Positions 1-10,116 of a stretch of DNA of 64,000 bases are shown one piece after another. The stretch comes from Pseudophaeobacter sp. GTDB taxonomy: Bacteria > Pseudomonadota > Alphaproteobacteria > Rhodobacterales > Rhodobacteraceae. Numbering within the stretch: the stretch's first letter is position 1; every line of letters begins with the position of its first letter. The position numbers and the translations under genes were made by a program. The notes under the pieces were generated by a model. It saw only the letters and a list, made by a program, of their open reading frames with translations. It was not told the origin of the DNA and did not search any database. The stretch spans positions 62,001 to 126,000 of the forward strand of contig JALUXC010000012.1 in NCBI GenBank assembly GCA_027019165.1, read 5' to 3'.

Positions 1-576
1 GCGGAAGCCTCGGGCGAAGGTCACGGCGATGCCCATGGCGAAACTGCGGCACATGGTGAGGCGAATGACGATCACGGCGACGCTGCAAAGGGCGAACATC
101 ACTATGTGTTCACCGGCAAACCGGGCGAGGGTGCCCTCTATATCGCGCCGGACAACCATGTGCTCGACGATGCGCATGCCGCGCCTTGGCAGGTCAAGAC
201 AGCGCCGTTCTTTGCCATGCTTGGCGGTCTGATCATGGCGCTGTGGTTCTACATCTGGAACCCCTCTTTGCCGGCGCGCCTGGCCGAGAACCAGCGTCCT
301 TTGTATCTGTTCCTCAAGAACAAATGGTACTTTGATGAGCTTTATGACGCGATCTTTGTCAAACCCGCCATTGCGATCGGCCGCTTCTTCTGGAAGAAGG
401 GCGACGGCAAGACGATCGACGGCTTCCTGAACGGTGTGGCCATGGGCATTGTGCCCTTCTTCACCCGTCTCGCTGGTCGGGCCCAGTCCGGCTTCATCTT
501 TACCTATGCCTTCTGGATGGTGCTGGGCATTGCCGCCCTTGTCACCTGGATGTCGATCGGCGGAGGAGCGCACTGA
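1..576 (+). CDS. nuoL: NADH-quinone oxidoreductase subunit L, C-terminal part
   Basis: The 3' end of the gene for the largest antiporter-like membrane subunit of respiratory complex I, which helps pump protons across the inner membrane. The reading frame is open from base 1, so the start lies outside the window. The visible 191 residues begin with a His/Asp/Glu/Gly-rich cytosolic linker (about residues 1-35), common in alphaproteobacterial NuoL, followed by the Pro- and Trp-containing helices and the long lateral-helix region before the last membrane segment. The stop overlaps the nuoM start by one base (TGATG), indicating translational coupling in the nuo operon. Confidence 0.95.
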   Translation, partial: AEASGEGHGDAHGETAAHGEANDDHGDAAKGEHHYVFTGKPGEGALYIAPDNHVLDDAHAAPWQVKTAPFFAMLGGLIMALWFYIWNPSLPARLAENQRPLYLFLKNKWYFDELYDAIFVKPAIAIGRFFWKKGDGKTIDGFLNGVAMGIVPFFTRLAGRAQSGFIFTYAFWMVLGIAALVTWMSIGGGAH

Positions 577-2123
577 TGGACAACATCCTTTCTATTGTCA
601 CCTTTATCCCGGCTTTTGCGGCGGGCCTGATGGCCCTGCTGCTCCGGGGGGATGACGCAGCGGGACAACGCAACGCCAAATGGATCGCGCTCCTGGCGAC
701 ATCGATCACCTTTTTGGCCTCGCTGTCGATCTACGCGAACTTTGACCCTGACAATACGGGCTTTCAGTTTGTCGAAGAGGCCGAGTGGATCTTTGGCCTG
801 AAGTACAAGATGGGCGTTGACGGCATCTCGGTGCTCTTCGTGATGCTGACGACCTTTGTGATGCCGCTGACCATTCTGGCCAGCTGGAACGTCACCACCC
901 GCGTCAAGGAATACATGGTGGCCTTCCTGCTGCTTGAGACCCTGATGCTGGGCGTCTTCATGGCGCTGGATCTGGTGCTCTTCTACCTGTTCTTTGAGGC
1001 GGGCCTGATCCCGATGTTCCTGATCATCGGAATCTGGGGCGGCAAGGAGCGCATCTACGCGTCGTTCAAGTTCTTCCTCTACACCTTCTTCGGATCGGTG
1101 CTGATGCTGGTCGCCATGGTCGCCATGTATGCAGATGCGGGCACCACGGATATCGAAACCCTGCTGACGCACAGCTTCTCGGCAGCCAGCTTTGATGTCC
1201 TTGGCATCCATGTTGTGGGCGGCATGCAGACCCTGATGTTCCTGGCTTTCTTTGCCTCCTTTGCGGTGAAGATGCCGATGTGGCCGGTGCACACCTGGCT
1301 GCCGGATGCGCACGTGCAGGCGCCGACGGCCGGTTCGGTCGTGCTGGCGGCGATCCTGTTGAAAATGGGCGGCTACGGGTTTCTGCGCTTCTCCTTGCCG
1401 ATGTTCCCGGTGGGCACGGATGTGATGACCGATTTGGTGCTCTGGATGTCGGCCATCGCTGTTGTCTACACCTCGCTGGTTGCAATGGTGCAGGAGGACA
1501 TGAAAAAGCTGATCGCTTATTCCTCGGTTGCGCATATGGGTTTTGTCACCATGGGCATCTTTGCCGCCAACCAGCAGGGCGTTGATGGCGCGATCTTCCA
1601 GATGCTGAGCCACGGCTTCATCTCGGCAGCGCTGTTCCTCTGTGTGGGCGTCATCTATGACCGGATGCACACCCGCGACATCGACGCCTATGGCGGCCTT
1701 GTGATCCGCATGCCGGCCTATGCGCTGGTCTTCATGTTCTTCACCATGGGCAACGTGGGCCTGCCGGGCACTTCGGGCTTTGTCGGTGAATTCCTGACCC
1801 TGATGGGCACCTTCCAGAAAAACACCTGGGTTGCGGCCGTTGCCGCGACCGGCGTGATCTTCTCGGCGGGCTATGCCCTGTGGCTCTATCGCCGCGTGGT
1901 CTTTGGCGATCTCATCAAAGAGAGCCTCAAGACCATCAAGGACATGGACGCACGTGAGCGGTTCATCTTTGCACCGCTGGTGGTGATGACCATCCTGCTG
2001 GGCGTCTACCCCTCGCTTGTCACCGATATCATCGGCCCGTCCACCGAGGCGCTGATCTCGAACTTCAACCAATCTCTGGCCGCCGCTGACACCTCGTCAG
2101 TGACCCAGATTGCTTCGCACTAA
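576..2123 (+). CDS. nuoM: NADH-quinone oxidoreductase subunit M
   Basis: Antiporter-like proton-pumping subunit of complex I, 515 aa, the usual length for NuoM. Almost the whole protein is hydrophobic (about 14 membrane segments). Diagnostic features are the conserved Glu in the segment [10 protein letters not shown] (about residue 145), the lysine-bearing helix, and the stretch [16 protein letters not shown] (about residues 230-245) shared by Mrp-type antiporters. It overlaps nuoL by one base and is followed 14 bases later by nuoN, with a GGGAGCCAAGG-like ribosome site between. It works in the inner membrane with NuoL and NuoN. Confidence 0.97.
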   Translation: MDNILSIVTFIPAFAAGLMALLLRGDDAAGQRNAKWIALLATSITFLASLSIYANFDPDNTGFQFVEEAEWIFGLKYKMGVDGISVLFVMLTTFVMPLTILASWNVTTRVKEYMVAFLLLETLMLGVFMALDLVLFYLFFEAGLIPMFLIIGIWGGKERIYASFKFFLYTFFGSVLMLVAMVAMYADAGTTDIETLLTHSFSAASFDVLGIHVVGGMQTLMFLAFFASFAVKMPMWPVHTWLPDAHVQAPTAGSVVLAAILLKMGGYGFLRFSLPMFPVGTDVMTDLVLWMSAIAVVYTSLVAMVQEDMKKLIAYSSVAHMGFVTMGIFAANQQGVDGAIFQMLSHGFISAALFLCVGVIYDRMHTRDIDAYGGLVIRMPAYALVFMFFTMGNVGLPGTSGFVGEFLTLMGTFQKNTWVAAVAATGVIFSAGYALWLYRRVVFGDLIKESLKTIKDMDARERFIFAPLVVMTILLGVYPSLVTDIIGPSTEALISNFNQSLAAADTSSVTQIASH

Positions 2124-2137
2124 GGGAGCCAAGGCAG

Positions 2138-3577
2138 ATGATCCAAGCTGATCTCTCCATCGTCCTGCCAGAGATTGTTCTGGCGCTTTACGCAATGGTG
2201 GCGCTCCTGGTGGCCGTCTACACCGGCAAGAACAAGCTGGCTTCGACGCTTGTCTGGACCACTGCCGGTCTGATGGTTGCCCTGGCGGTCTGGATCGCCA
2301 CATCGGGAAGCGGCACCCATGAGGCATTCGGTGGCATGTTCGTCGATGACGGTTTCTCGCGCTTTGCCAAGGTGGTGATCCTGGTCGCTTCTGCCGCCGT
2401 GATGATCATGGGGCAGGAATATATGTCCCGTCGCGGAATGCTGCCATTTGAATACCCGATCCTGATCGCGCTTTCTGCGGTCGGCATGATGGTCATGGTC
2501 TCGGCCGGTGATCTGATGGCGCTGTACATGGGGCTTGAGCTGCAATCGCTCGCGCTTTATGTGGTTGCCTCGCTGCGCCGTGACAGCGTCAAATCCACTG
2601 AAGCGGGCCTCAAGTATTTCGTCCTTGGTGCGCTGTCCTCGGGTCTGCTGCTTTATGGCGCATCGCTGGTCTACGGCTTTGCCGGAACCACCAAGTTCGC
2701 AGGCATCATTCAGGTCGCGGAACATGGGCATATGTCCCTTGGCATGCTCTTTGGTCTGGTGTTCCTGATCTCGGGCATGGCCTTCAAGGTCTCGGCGGTT
2801 CCCTTCCACATGTGGACGCCGGATGTCTACGAAGGCTCACCGACGCCGGTCACCGCTTTCTTTGCCACCGCGCCGAAAGTGGCGGCTATGGGGCTGTTCG
2901 CCCGTGTGCTGCATGACGCCTTTGGCGGTGTGATCGTAGACTGGCAGCAGGTGATTGTGGTCCTGTCCGTTCTGTCCATGTTCCTGGGCGCCGTTGCCGC
3001 TATCGGTCAGCGTGACATCAAACGCCTGATGGCCTTCTCCTCCATTGCCCACATGGGCTATGCTCTGATCGGCCTGGCAGCGGGCACCGAAGCAGGTGTT
3101 TCGGCGATGTTGGTCTACCTGGCGATCTATGTGACCATGAATGTCGGCACCTTCTCCTTCATCCTGATGCTGGAAAAAGACGGCAAGCCGGTCACCGATA
3201 TCAACGCGTTGAACCAATTTGCATCGCGCGAGCCGGGCAAGGCGCTTGCGGTTCTGATCCTGATGTTCTCGCTCGCCGGGGTTCCGCCGATGCTGGGCTT
3301 CTTTGCCAAACTGGGCGTCTGGCAGGCGGGTGTGGATGCCGGGCTGATGGGGCTGGTCATCGCCTCTGCTGTCGCTTCGGTGATCGGCGCCTTCTACTAC
3401 CTGCGGATCGTCTTCTACATGTACTTTGGCGGCTCCGAAGAAGAGGTTGAAGCCAAGGGATCGCCTGTTCTGACCTTGGGCTTGATGGCATCGGCTGCGC
3501 TTATGCTGATTGGTGTGGTCTACCAGTTCGGGATTGACGGCGCGGCTGCGGCTGCGGCTGCAACCCTTGTCAATTGA
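2138..3577 (+). CDS. nuoN: NADH-quinone oxidoreductase subunit N
   Basis: Third antiporter-like subunit of complex I, 479 aa, normal family length, polytopic throughout. The family signature [18 protein letters not shown] lies near residues 227-244 and the conserved lysine helix ([19 protein letters not shown]) follows. The C-terminus carries a run of alanines. It is the last gene of the nuo operon: an intrinsic terminator starts about 20 bases after the stop. The start ATG is preceded by an AAGGCAG ribosome site. Confidence 0.97.
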   Translation: MIQADLSIVLPEIVLALYAMVALLVAVYTGKNKLASTLVWTTAGLMVALAVWIATSGSGTHEAFGGMFVDDGFSRFAKVVILVASAAVMIMGQEYMSRRGMLPFEYPILIALSAVGMMVMVSAGDLMALYMGLELQSLALYVVASLRRDSVKSTEAGLKYFVLGALSSGLLLYGASLVYGFAGTTKFAGIIQVAEHGHMSLGMLFGLVFLISGMAFKVSAVPFHMWTPDVYEGSPTPVTAFFATAPKVAAMGLFARVLHDAFGGVIVDWQQVIVVLSVLSMFLGAVAAIGQRDIKRLMAFSSIAHMGYALIGLAAGTEAGVSAMLVYLAIYVTMNVGTFSFILMLEKDGKPVTDINALNQFASREPGKALAVLILMFSLAGVPPMLGFFAKLGVWQAGVDAGLMGLVIASAVASVIGAFYYLRIVFYMYFGGSEEEVEAKGSPVLTLGLMASAALMLIGVVYQFGIDGAAAAAAATLVN

Positions 3578-3597
3578 TCACGGCAACAGACAAGCTG

Positions 3598-3627
3598 AAA
3601 GGGCCCGGTCGCAGGACCGGGCCTTTT
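3598..3627 (+). terminator. Intrinsic terminator after nuoN
   Basis: GGCCCGGTC and its complement GACCGGGCC form a stem around the loop GCAG, flanked by an A run and a short T run (CCTTTT). It ends the complex I operon and separates it from birA, which starts only about 27 bases later. Confidence 0.85.
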
Positions 3628-3653
3628 GCGCATTTGGATGAGTGAGGGTGGCG

Positions 3654-4400
3654 ATGAGCTGGCCAGTTGGATACGGAAAACGCGTTCTGCCAGAGGTGGA
3701 CAGCACCTTGGACGAAGCCGCCCGGATTGCGGGTGATCTGAAAGGGCCGGAGTGGATACTGGCCCTGCGGCAGACCAAGGGACGCGCGCGCCGCGGCCGG
3801 GACTGGAAGGATCCCAAGGGCAACTTTGCCGCCACTTTGGTCCTGCGCCCAGAAGGCCCCCCAGATCAGGTGGCCTTGCGCAGTTTTGTGGCCTCTCTGG
3901 CGCTGTTTGACGCCTGTGTTGCTTTGACGGGCCGTACCGATGGCTTGGCCTTGAAATGGCCAAATGATGTACTTCTGAACGGCGGCAAACTGGCCGGTAT
4001 CCTGCTGGAAAGTACCGGGCAGGGCGGCGGGGTCACCTATCTGTCGATCGGGATTGGCGTCAATCTGATGGAAACCCCGATGAAGGAATGGCTGGAGCCG
4101 GGCGCCGTCTGGCCGGTGTCTCTGCTGTCGGAAACCGGGATCCAAGTCTCCCCAGAAGAATTCCTTGAGGCGCTCGCCGAGGCCTACGCCCGCTATGAAG
4201 AGCAATTCGTGACCTATGGGTTCGAACCGATCCGCACCGCCTGGCTGGCCCGGGCCGCAAAACTTGGCGAGGTCATCACCGCCCGCACCGCAACGTCGGA
4301 AACCGAAGGCACCTTTGAAACGGTGGACGCCCAGGGCAACCTTGTCCTAAACACCGCCAAAGGCCGCGTCAGTATTCCCGCCGCGGATGTCTATTTCTAG
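3654..4400 (+). CDS. birA: Biotin--[acetyl-CoA-carboxylase] ligase (no HTH domain)
   Basis: Attaches biotin, via biotinyl-AMP, to the carrier domain of carboxylases. 248 aa from the ATG used here. The catalytic biotin-loop variant GRARRGR is at about residues 43-49, and the KWPNDV motif at 101-106 is typical of the ligase. There is no N-terminal winged helix, so unlike E. coli BirA this is an enzyme without repressor function, as is usual in alphaproteobacteria. An in-frame GTG at 3642 would add four residues; the ATG is preferred because GAGGG lies at a proper distance. It is followed 13 bases later by coaX. Confidence 0.93.
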   Translation: MSWPVGYGKRVLPEVDSTLDEAARIAGDLKGPEWILALRQTKGRARRGRDWKDPKGNFAATLVLRPEGPPDQVALRSFVASLALFDACVALTGRTDGLALKWPNDVLLNGGKLAGILLESTGQGGGVTYLSIGIGVNLMETPMKEWLEPGAVWPVSLLSETGIQVSPEEFLEALAEAYARYEEQFVTYGFEPIRTAWLARAAKLGEVITARTATSETEGTFETVDAQGNLVLNTAKGRVSIPAADVYF

Positions 4401-4413
4401 GAAAGGCGCGCCC

Positions 4414-5202
4414 ATGCTTTTGGCTGTTGATTGCGGCAATACCAATACCGTCTTCTCGATCTGGGATGGGGAGCAGTTCATCGGCACCTGGCGCACGGCG
4501 ACTGACTGGCGGCGCACGGCGGACCAGTACTTTGTATGGCTGAACACGCTGATGCGGCTGCAGGGGATCGAGGCGGATATTACCGATATGATCATCTCCT
4601 CAACCGTGCCGCGGGTGGTCTTTAACCTGAGGGTTCTCGCGGATCGCTATTTCAACACGCGCCCTCTCGTGGTCGGCAAGCCCGACTGTCTGTTGCCGGT
4701 TGAGGTGCGTGTGGACGAAGGCACAGCCGTTGGCCCAGATCGGCTGGTCAACACGGTCGCGGGCTTTGATCACTATGGCGGCAACCTCGTCATGGTGGAT
4801 TTTGGCACCGCCACCACGTTTGATGTGGTGGCAGAGGATGGCGCTTATGTGGGCGGGGTGATTGCGCCGGGTGTGAACCTCAGCCTCGAAGCGCTGCATC
4901 AGGCGGCAGCGGCCTTGCCCCACGTGGACATCTCCAAACCGCAAAAAGTCATCGGGACCAACACAGTGGCCTGTATGCAATCCGGCGTCTTCTGGGGCTA
5001 TGTCGGCCTCGTCCGTGAAATTTGCACCCGCATCAAGGAAGAGCGCGGCGTGCCCATGAAAATCATATCGACAGGCGGGCTGGCGCCTTTGTTCCAGCAA
5101 ACTGCTGATCTGTTCGACGCATATGAGGATGATCTCACCATGCATGGGCTACAGGTCATCCATAAATACAATAAGGATAACGGTACTCCGAATGAGCACT
5201 GA
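4414..5202 (+). CDS. coaX: Type III pantothenate kinase
   Basis: Phosphorylates pantothenate, the first step of coenzyme A synthesis. 262 aa. ASKHA-fold signatures are visible: DCGNTNT at residues 6-12 (phosphate 1 loop), GPDR near the pantothenate site and DFGTATTFD (about 129-137). The start was set at the ATG followed by LLAVDCG, with GGAAAGG upstream; an earlier in-frame ATG inside the end of birA lacks homology. The end overlaps the start of rnj by 11 bases. The birA-coaX-rnj order is common in Rhodobacteraceae. Confidence 0.96.
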   Translation: MLLAVDCGNTNTVFSIWDGEQFIGTWRTATDWRRTADQYFVWLNTLMRLQGIEADITDMIISSTVPRVVFNLRVLADRYFNTRPLVVGKPDCLLPVEVRVDEGTAVGPDRLVNTVAGFDHYGGNLVMVDFGTATTFDVVAEDGAYVGGVIAPGVNLSLEALHQAAAALPHVDISKPQKVIGTNTVACMQSGVFWGYVGLVREICTRIKEERGVPMKIISTGGLAPLFQQTADLFDAYEDDLTMHGLQVIHKYNKDNGTPNEH

Positions 5203-6859
5203 GAGATTGATCTATCTGCCCCTTGGCGGGGCAGGTGAAATTGGCATGAACGCCTATGTCTATGGATACGGCAAGCCGGGCAAGGAACGGCTGATCCTGG
5301 TGGACCTGGGCGTGGCCTTCCCCGACATGGACACCAGCCCGGGTGTGGATCTGATCATGCCCGACATCACCTGGCTGAAAGAGCGTGTCGACCAGCTGGA
5401 GGCGGTGTTCATCACCCACGGCCATGAGGACCACATTGGCGCGGTATCACACCTTTATGGCGACCTGCAGGTGCCGGTTTATGCGCGCGCCTTTACCGCC
5501 AATCTGGCGCGCCGCAAGATGGAAGAGCGCGGCCATGATCCCAAGATGGTGCAAACTGTCTCGGCCTGGCCTGAGGTGACCAAGCTTGGCCCCTTTACCG
5601 TTGGCGTTGCGCCCATGTCCCACTCCATCCCCGAAAGCGGTGCTCTGGTGATCGACACGCCTGCCGGGCGGGTGGTTCATACCGGCGATTTCAAGCTGGA
5701 CCCGAACCCGTTGGTGGGCGAACCCTTTGATCCGGAGATGTGGAAAGAAATCGCCAAGGACGGCGTGCAGGCCATGGTCTGCGATTCCACCAATGTGTTT
5801 TCTGCCCACCCCGGTCGCTCTGAGGCAGAACTGGCGCCCGAGATCACCAAACTGATTGCAGGGGCAAAGGGCATGGTCGCGGCGACCACCTTTGCCTCGA
5901 ATGTGGCCCGCGTGAAAACGCTGGCCGAAGCCGGGGAGCGGGCAGGGCGCTCCATTGTGCTGTTGGGCCGTGCGATGCTGCGTATGGTCGAGGCTGCTGT
6001 GGAAACCGGCGTGCTGACGGACTTCCCAAAAGTCATCCAACCGGAAGACGCACAGGATGTGCCGCGGGAAAACCTGATGCTGATCACCACCGGCAGCCAG
6101 GGCGAGCGCCGCGCCGCAACCGCGCAGATGGCGCGCGGGAAGTATCGTGGGCTGGAGCTGAAGGCGGGGGACCTTTTCCTGTTCTCCTCCAAGACGATTC
6201 CCGGCAACGAGAAGGGCGTGATCCGCATCATGAACCAGTTCTCAGAGCGGGGCGTCGATGTGGTGGACGACAGCTCGGGCCTTTACCACGTGTCGGGCCA
6301 TGCCAATCGACCCGACCTTGAACAACTGCACGCGCTGGTAAAGCCGAAGATCCTGGTACCCATGCATGGCGAACATCGTCACCTGCGCCAGCATGCGCGT
6401 ATCGCCGAAGAAGCCGGGATCGCCAGTGTGGTGGCGGTGAATGGCACCATGTTGGATCTTGCGGGTGATGACCCAAAGGTGGTCGACTATGTCGAAAGCG
6501 GCAGGGTTTACCTGGATGGCACGGTGAAAATCGGCGCGTTGGACGGGATCGTGCGCGACCGGATTCGCATGGCGTTGAACGGCCATCTGGTTGTGACCGT
6601 GATCCTGGACGAAGAAGACGAACCGCTTGGAGAGCCGTGGTGCGATATCAAGGGGCTTTCCGAAACCGGCACCTCTGATGCGGCTCTGGCGGAGGTGATC
6701 GAAGAAGATCTCAACCAATTCCTGATGCGCGCCGGGGCCAAGACCCTGCGCGATGACGACAAGCTGGAAGGTGAGCTGCGCCGGATTGCCCGTCAGACGG
6801 CGAACAACGAGATCGGCAAAAAGCCCGAAGTGACGGTTGTGATCAGCCGCATGCGCTGA
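5192..6859 (+). CDS. rnj: Ribonuclease J
   Basis: Metallo-beta-lactamase/beta-CASP ribonuclease with 5'-3' exo- and endonuclease activity in mRNA turnover and rRNA maturation. 555 aa, standard length. The zinc motif HGHEDH is at residues 76-81; later His and Asp ligands follow (SHSIP, HTGDFKLD), and the beta-CASP motifs (GSQGE, SGHAN, PMHGEHRHL) are all present, so the enzyme looks intact. The start ATG lies inside the last codons of coaX, giving an 11-base overlap. A strong terminator lies 25 bases after the stop. Confidence 0.95.
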   Translation: MSTERLIYLPLGGAGEIGMNAYVYGYGKPGKERLILVDLGVAFPDMDTSPGVDLIMPDITWLKERVDQLEAVFITHGHEDHIGAVSHLYGDLQVPVYARAFTANLARRKMEERGHDPKMVQTVSAWPEVTKLGPFTVGVAPMSHSIPESGALVIDTPAGRVVHTGDFKLDPNPLVGEPFDPEMWKEIAKDGVQAMVCDSTNVFSAHPGRSEAELAPEITKLIAGAKGMVAATTFASNVARVKTLAEAGERAGRSIVLLGRAMLRMVEAAVETGVLTDFPKVIQPEDAQDVPRENLMLITTGSQGERRAATAQMARGKYRGLELKAGDLFLFSSKTIPGNEKGVIRIMNQFSERGVDVVDDSSGLYHVSGHANRPDLEQLHALVKPKILVPMHGEHRHLRQHARIAEEAGIASVVAVNGTMLDLAGDDPKVVDYVESGRVYLDGTVKIGALDGIVRDRIRMALNGHLVVTVILDEEDEPLGEPWCDIKGLSETGTSDAALAEVIEEDLNQFLMRAGAKTLRDDDKLEGELRRIARQTANNEIGKKPEVTVVISRMR

Positions 6860-6883
6860 AGAAACCAACTGCTGTGAAAACAG

Positions 6884-6917
6884 AAACGCCCCGGTCAAAT
6901 CGACCGGGGCGTTTTCT
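6884..6917 (+). terminator. Intrinsic terminator after rnj
   Basis: ACGCCCCGGTC pairs with GACCGGGGCGT around a five-base loop and is followed by TTTTCTTT. The stem is 11 bp and GC-rich. It closes the birA-coaX-rnj transcription unit and lies about 30 bases before the convergent 57-aa gene. Confidence 0.92.
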
Positions 6918-6943
6918 TTGTGAGTGAGGAATTTTTGCCTGCC

Positions 6944-7117
6944 TTAGGCGTGGTGTGGACGCTGGAACAGGGCGATGATCTTGCGGGCCGCATTTGCGAT
7001 GGCTGCACCTGCGGAACGAACCAACTGGGCCATTGCTTCGCTGCGCATGGCGTGGGCGCGTTGCTCGATGGTTTGAATGTCCTGTGCGGTCAGGATGGGG
7101 GTATCAGAAGGGGTCAT
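6944..7117 (-). CDS. Small helical protein of 57 aa, unknown function
   Basis: A short complete frame starting MTPSDTPILTAQD and ending FQRPHHA. Residues 10-50 are predicted to be one or two amphipathic helices rich in Ala, Arg and Ile (IEQRAHAMRSEAMAQ, then NAARKIIALF). The composition resembles the very short Rhodobacteraceae proteins with an IEARARxxRAE-like pattern (RSP_7527-type), which is an impression from memory. The start codon is preceded by GAGATAA only, a weak ribosome site. It lies convergent to rnj behind the terminator. No function can be assigned. Confidence 0.55.
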   Translation of the reverse strand: MTPSDTPILTAQDIQTIEQRAHAMRSEAMAQLVRSAGAAIANAARKIIALFQRPHHA

Positions 7118-7269
7118 CGGTTTATCTCGGTCAGTTCGTGAGTGTTTGTGGCTTGACCGTCATTTAGGCCCGATGCGCTCCGGTGACATCTGGCAAAATT
7201 GTCATTGCCGCCATGCTGCAGGTGCAAAGCAACCCTTGCGGGAGACGTGCGGGCGGGCTGCCACAATGG

Positions 7270-7307
7270 AAAACGGCCGCACCCTCAGAAGGGTACGGCC
7301 GAAAAAA
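7270..7307 (-). terminator. Intrinsic terminator of the DEAD-box helicase gene
   Basis: Read on the minus strand, CGGCCGTACCCT pairs with AGGGTGCGGCCG (one mismatch) around a TCTG loop and is followed by TTTT. It begins about 18 bases beyond the helicase stop codon. Confidence 0.75.
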
Positions 7308-7324
7308 CTAGGTGTTGGTACCGC

Positions 7325-8800
7325 TTAGCTGGCGCGGCGTTCATCAAAGGGGAGGGCAATAAAGCTGGGCATATGATCGCCCATGCCAACGACCACCTTG
7401 CGATCATCGCGGCGATCATTGCTGCTGCCACCTCGACCACTGCGCGATTTCTTGTTGTTGGAGGACTGTTCGGATTTGGCGTCAGTCTGAGCGGGGGCGG
7501 CCTGTACCTCCTGCTCTTGGCTTTTCTCCTGAGCCCCTTCGCTGGCTTTGCCAGAGGATCTGCTGCGTGAGCGGCTGCGTTTGGGCTTTGTCTCTTTTTC
7601 GTTTTCGCCGTCTTGTTCGTCCTTGGTGACGGCCTTACGCGCCGGGGCCTTCTTCACAGGGTTTTCCAGACGGTCGATCTTTTTCTGCACAAGGGTCTCA
7701 ACCGCATCCAGTGCCTTTTCGTCACGCGGAACACAGATGGTGATCGCCTTGCCTTCGCGTCCAGCCCGACCAGTGCGGCCAATACGGTGCACATAGTCTT
7801 CGGCATGTCCGGGGACATCGTAGTTGAACACATGGCTGACGCTGGGCACATCCAGGCCGCGCGCAGCAACATCCGAGGCGACAAGGATCCGCAGTTGCCC
7901 GTCGCGGAAGCCTTCCAGGGTCTTGGTGCGCTGGCTTTGGTCAAGATCGCCATGAATCGGTGCAGCGTCATAGCCATATTTCTTCAGCGACTTGGCGACG
8001 ATATCCACATCCGTCTTGCGGTTGCAGAAGATGATCGCGTTTGTCAGCTTGTCGCCCTCCTGATCGATCAGCGCGCGGAGAACTTTGCGTTTTTCGCTGC
8101 CTTCCCGATCCTTGCGGGAGGCTTTGAACTCCACAACTGCCTGTTCGATGGTTTCCGAGGTGGTCGCTTGCCGCGCAATCTCGATCCGCTCGGGGTTTGA
8201 CAGGAAGGTATTTGTGATCCGTTCGATCTCGGGCGCCATGGTGGCCGAGAAGAACAGCGTCTGGCGGGTAAAGGGCGTGAGGCCGAAAATGCGCTCGATA
8301 TCGGGAATAAATCCCATATCCAGCATCCGGTCGGCTTCGTCCACGACCATGACCTTCACGTCCGAAAGGATCAGCTTGCCGCGTTCGAAATGGTCCAGCA
8401 GGCGACCGGGCGTGGCGATCAGAACATCAACGCCTTTGTCGATGAGCTGGTCCTGTTCCTTGAAGCTCACACCGCCGATCAGCAGTGCCTTGGTCAGCTT
8501 CAGGTGTTTGGTGTAGGTGTCAAAGTTTTCCGCCACCTGCGCGGCGAGTTCCCGCGTCGGGCATAGAACCAAGCTGCGCGGCATCCGGGCACGGGCCCGG
8601 CCACGGGCCAGTGCAGTGATCATTGGCAGGGTAAAGGAAGCGGTTTTCCCGGTACCGGTTTGCGCGATTCCCAGAACATCGCGTCCTTCCAGTGCAGGAG
8701 GGATAGCACCTGCCTGAATGGGGGTGGGGGTTTCATACCCGGCTTCCTCAATTGCCTTGAGGACCTTGGGATTCAAGTTCAGATCGGAGAATTTTGTCAT
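7325..8800 (-). CDS. DEAD/DEAH-box ATP-dependent RNA helicase (RhlE type)
   Basis: 491-aa RNA helicase, probably remodelling RNA in ribosome assembly or degradosome work. Ordered motifs: Q-motif (TPIQ) near residue 26, Walker A AQTGTGKT at 46-53, PTRELA, DEAD at about 153-156, SAT, and HRIGRTGRAG near 320-330. The last about 110 residues are low-complexity, rich in Lys/Glu/Arg/Ser, a likely RNA-binding tail. The start was set at MTKFSDLNL, where homology begins; upstream in-frame codons lack homology. Close to E. coli RhlE, but the exact paralogue cannot be fixed from sequence alone. Confidence 0.93.
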   Translation of the reverse strand: MTKFSDLNLNPKVLKAIEEAGYETPTPIQAGAIPPALEGRDVLGIAQTGTGKTASFTLPMITALARGRARARMPRSLVLCPTRELAAQVAENFDTYTKHLKLTKALLIGGVSFKEQDQLIDKGVDVLIATPGRLLDHFERGKLILSDVKVMVVDEADRMLDMGFIPDIERIFGLTPFTRQTLFFSATMAPEIERITNTFLSNPERIEIARQATTSETIEQAVVEFKASRKDREGSEKRKVLRALIDQEGDKLTNAIIFCNRKTDVDIVAKSLKKYGYDAAPIHGDLDQSQRTKTLEGFRDGQLRILVASDVAARGLDVPSVSHVFNYDVPGHAEDYVHRIGRTGRAGREGKAITICVPRDEKALDAVETLVQKKIDRLENPVKKAPARKAVTKDEQDGENEKETKPKRSRSRSRSSGKASEGAQEKSQEQEVQAAPAQTDAKSEQSSNNKKSRSGRGGSSNDRRDDRKVVVGMGDHMPSFIALPFDERRAS

Positions 8801-8984
8801 TTGCGTCCGTTGTTGCGGACACTGACCAGGCCCGCGCGTGTGTGTATCGGCCAGGCCTCGCAAGGTCATGCGGTTTGGCAGCTGCCGGCGTGTGGCGCGG
8901 TCTATCAAAATAAGGGGCGATCGTCAATTAATGCGTGAATTGCCTGGCCGGCAGACCTGGCCCACGGGCCAGCGCCGCCGCGAG

Positions 8985-9938
8985 TCACCCAAAGTCAGGA
9001 AAAACCTTCTTGCGCTTGGCTTCAAGCTGCAAGTCCCGCAACCGCAGAAGGTCTTCCTGTGCAAGCCGTGCCCGCAAATCCGGTGTGTCGGCGCAGATTT
9101 CCTCAAAGAATGATCGCAACCCGTCCAGGCCGTGATCGCTTTCTATCATGGTCAAGAGTTCGTGCAGGTTCAGACCGCCTTTGCTGCGAGGACGCAGTGG
9201 TTTCAATTCGGGCCTGTAGGATCCTTTTTCCAACCGATAGCGGAAATGCCCGATCCAACTATCCCAATCGCGAGCGTGGCAATGACAAAGATCCACCTGC
9301 GGTAGGATCACCTGTTCGGGATTCTCCTGACCGTCCCGAAACACGTTGTGGATTCGGTATTGCACGGCTTCCTGACGGGGACGCACAAATATTTTTCCCT
9401 GCAGATGGCTGAGAAAACCGCCGAGAACATGTTCGCCAAAGGTCGGATAGAGTCGGGCGGTGGTCGCGCCTGTTTCGGGACCACGGGGGATGCGGGCCTT
9501 GAATGCAGTCCCGTCACCGCCCGCCAGAGCCTCGATTGGATAGGCGCGTGCGCAAAACGCCGTTTCGGGGAGGTCGGCAAGAATATGTGACAACGGAGCG
9601 TCCGACCATAGAAATTCATCTACGTCCATGTGGATCAGCCAGTCCAGGCCGCTGGTTTGTCGCCGATAGGCGCGTGTCGCGTTGAGGGTCTGACGTGACT
9701 GATGATTGTCTGGACGACCCTTTTTGCGACGGTGCGCCCAAGAGGCATCGTCACACTCGAAGACGCGAATTTTCGAGTGCTGTTCAAGCAGATCCTGGGC
9801 GTCGGGACAGGGCGCATCCAGATAGATGCACAAGCGATGAGCACCGGCCTCAAGATGGTATGCCGCCCAATTCAGAATATCTATGGCTGGCGCTTTGATT
9901 GTCGCGACAATGCCCCATCTGCTCAAGCGTTCAGACAT
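8985..9938 (-). CDS. Glycosyltransferase family 2-like protein
   Basis: 317-aa cytosolic protein of the GT-A type often annotated Glyco_tranf_2_4. The N-terminal nucleotide-binding part opens with SRWGIVATIKAPAIDILNW, and the metal-binding DVDEF motif occurs near residue 115 (HMDVDEFLW). The middle has an RIPRGPETG segment and the end is charged and helical. Related proteins are encoded at 61.2 and 63.0 kb, but this copy is more divergent and stands alone between the helicase and prfC. The start was chosen at MSERLSRW with AGGA upstream. The sugar donor and acceptor cannot be told. Confidence 0.75.
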   Translation of the reverse strand: MSERLSRWGIVATIKAPAIDILNWAAYHLEAGAHRLCIYLDAPCPDAQDLLEQHSKIRVFECDDASWAHRRKKGRPDNHQSRQTLNATRAYRRQTSGLDWLIHMDVDEFLWSDAPLSHILADLPETAFCARAYPIEALAGGDGTAFKARIPRGPETGATTARLYPTFGEHVLGGFLSHLQGKIFVRPRQEAVQYRIHNVFRDGQENPEQVILPQVDLCHCHARDWDSWIGHFRYRLEKGSYRPELKPLRPRSKGGLNLHELLTMIESDHGLDGLRSFFEEICADTPDLRARLAQEDLLRLRDLQLEAKRKKVFPDFG

Positions 9939-10116
9939 ATGGATCCTGACACATCTGACGCATGCTGATCTGAAGGCTGGCGCACGGTACCAATAATACC
10001 TCTGTCGATGACTTGCATTCGCCGGAGCCAGTTCGGGGCACTCCACGCGCATGATGGGGCTGATCGAACATGCAGTCTGTTTTCATGTGAACATCAGCCC
10101 CAGGGCGTGAGGACAC

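Noticed and set aside
504-2072. 522-aa minus-strand open frame antisense to nuoM
   Set aside because: His- and Arg-rich shadow of a well-conserved gene in high-GC DNA; no domain.
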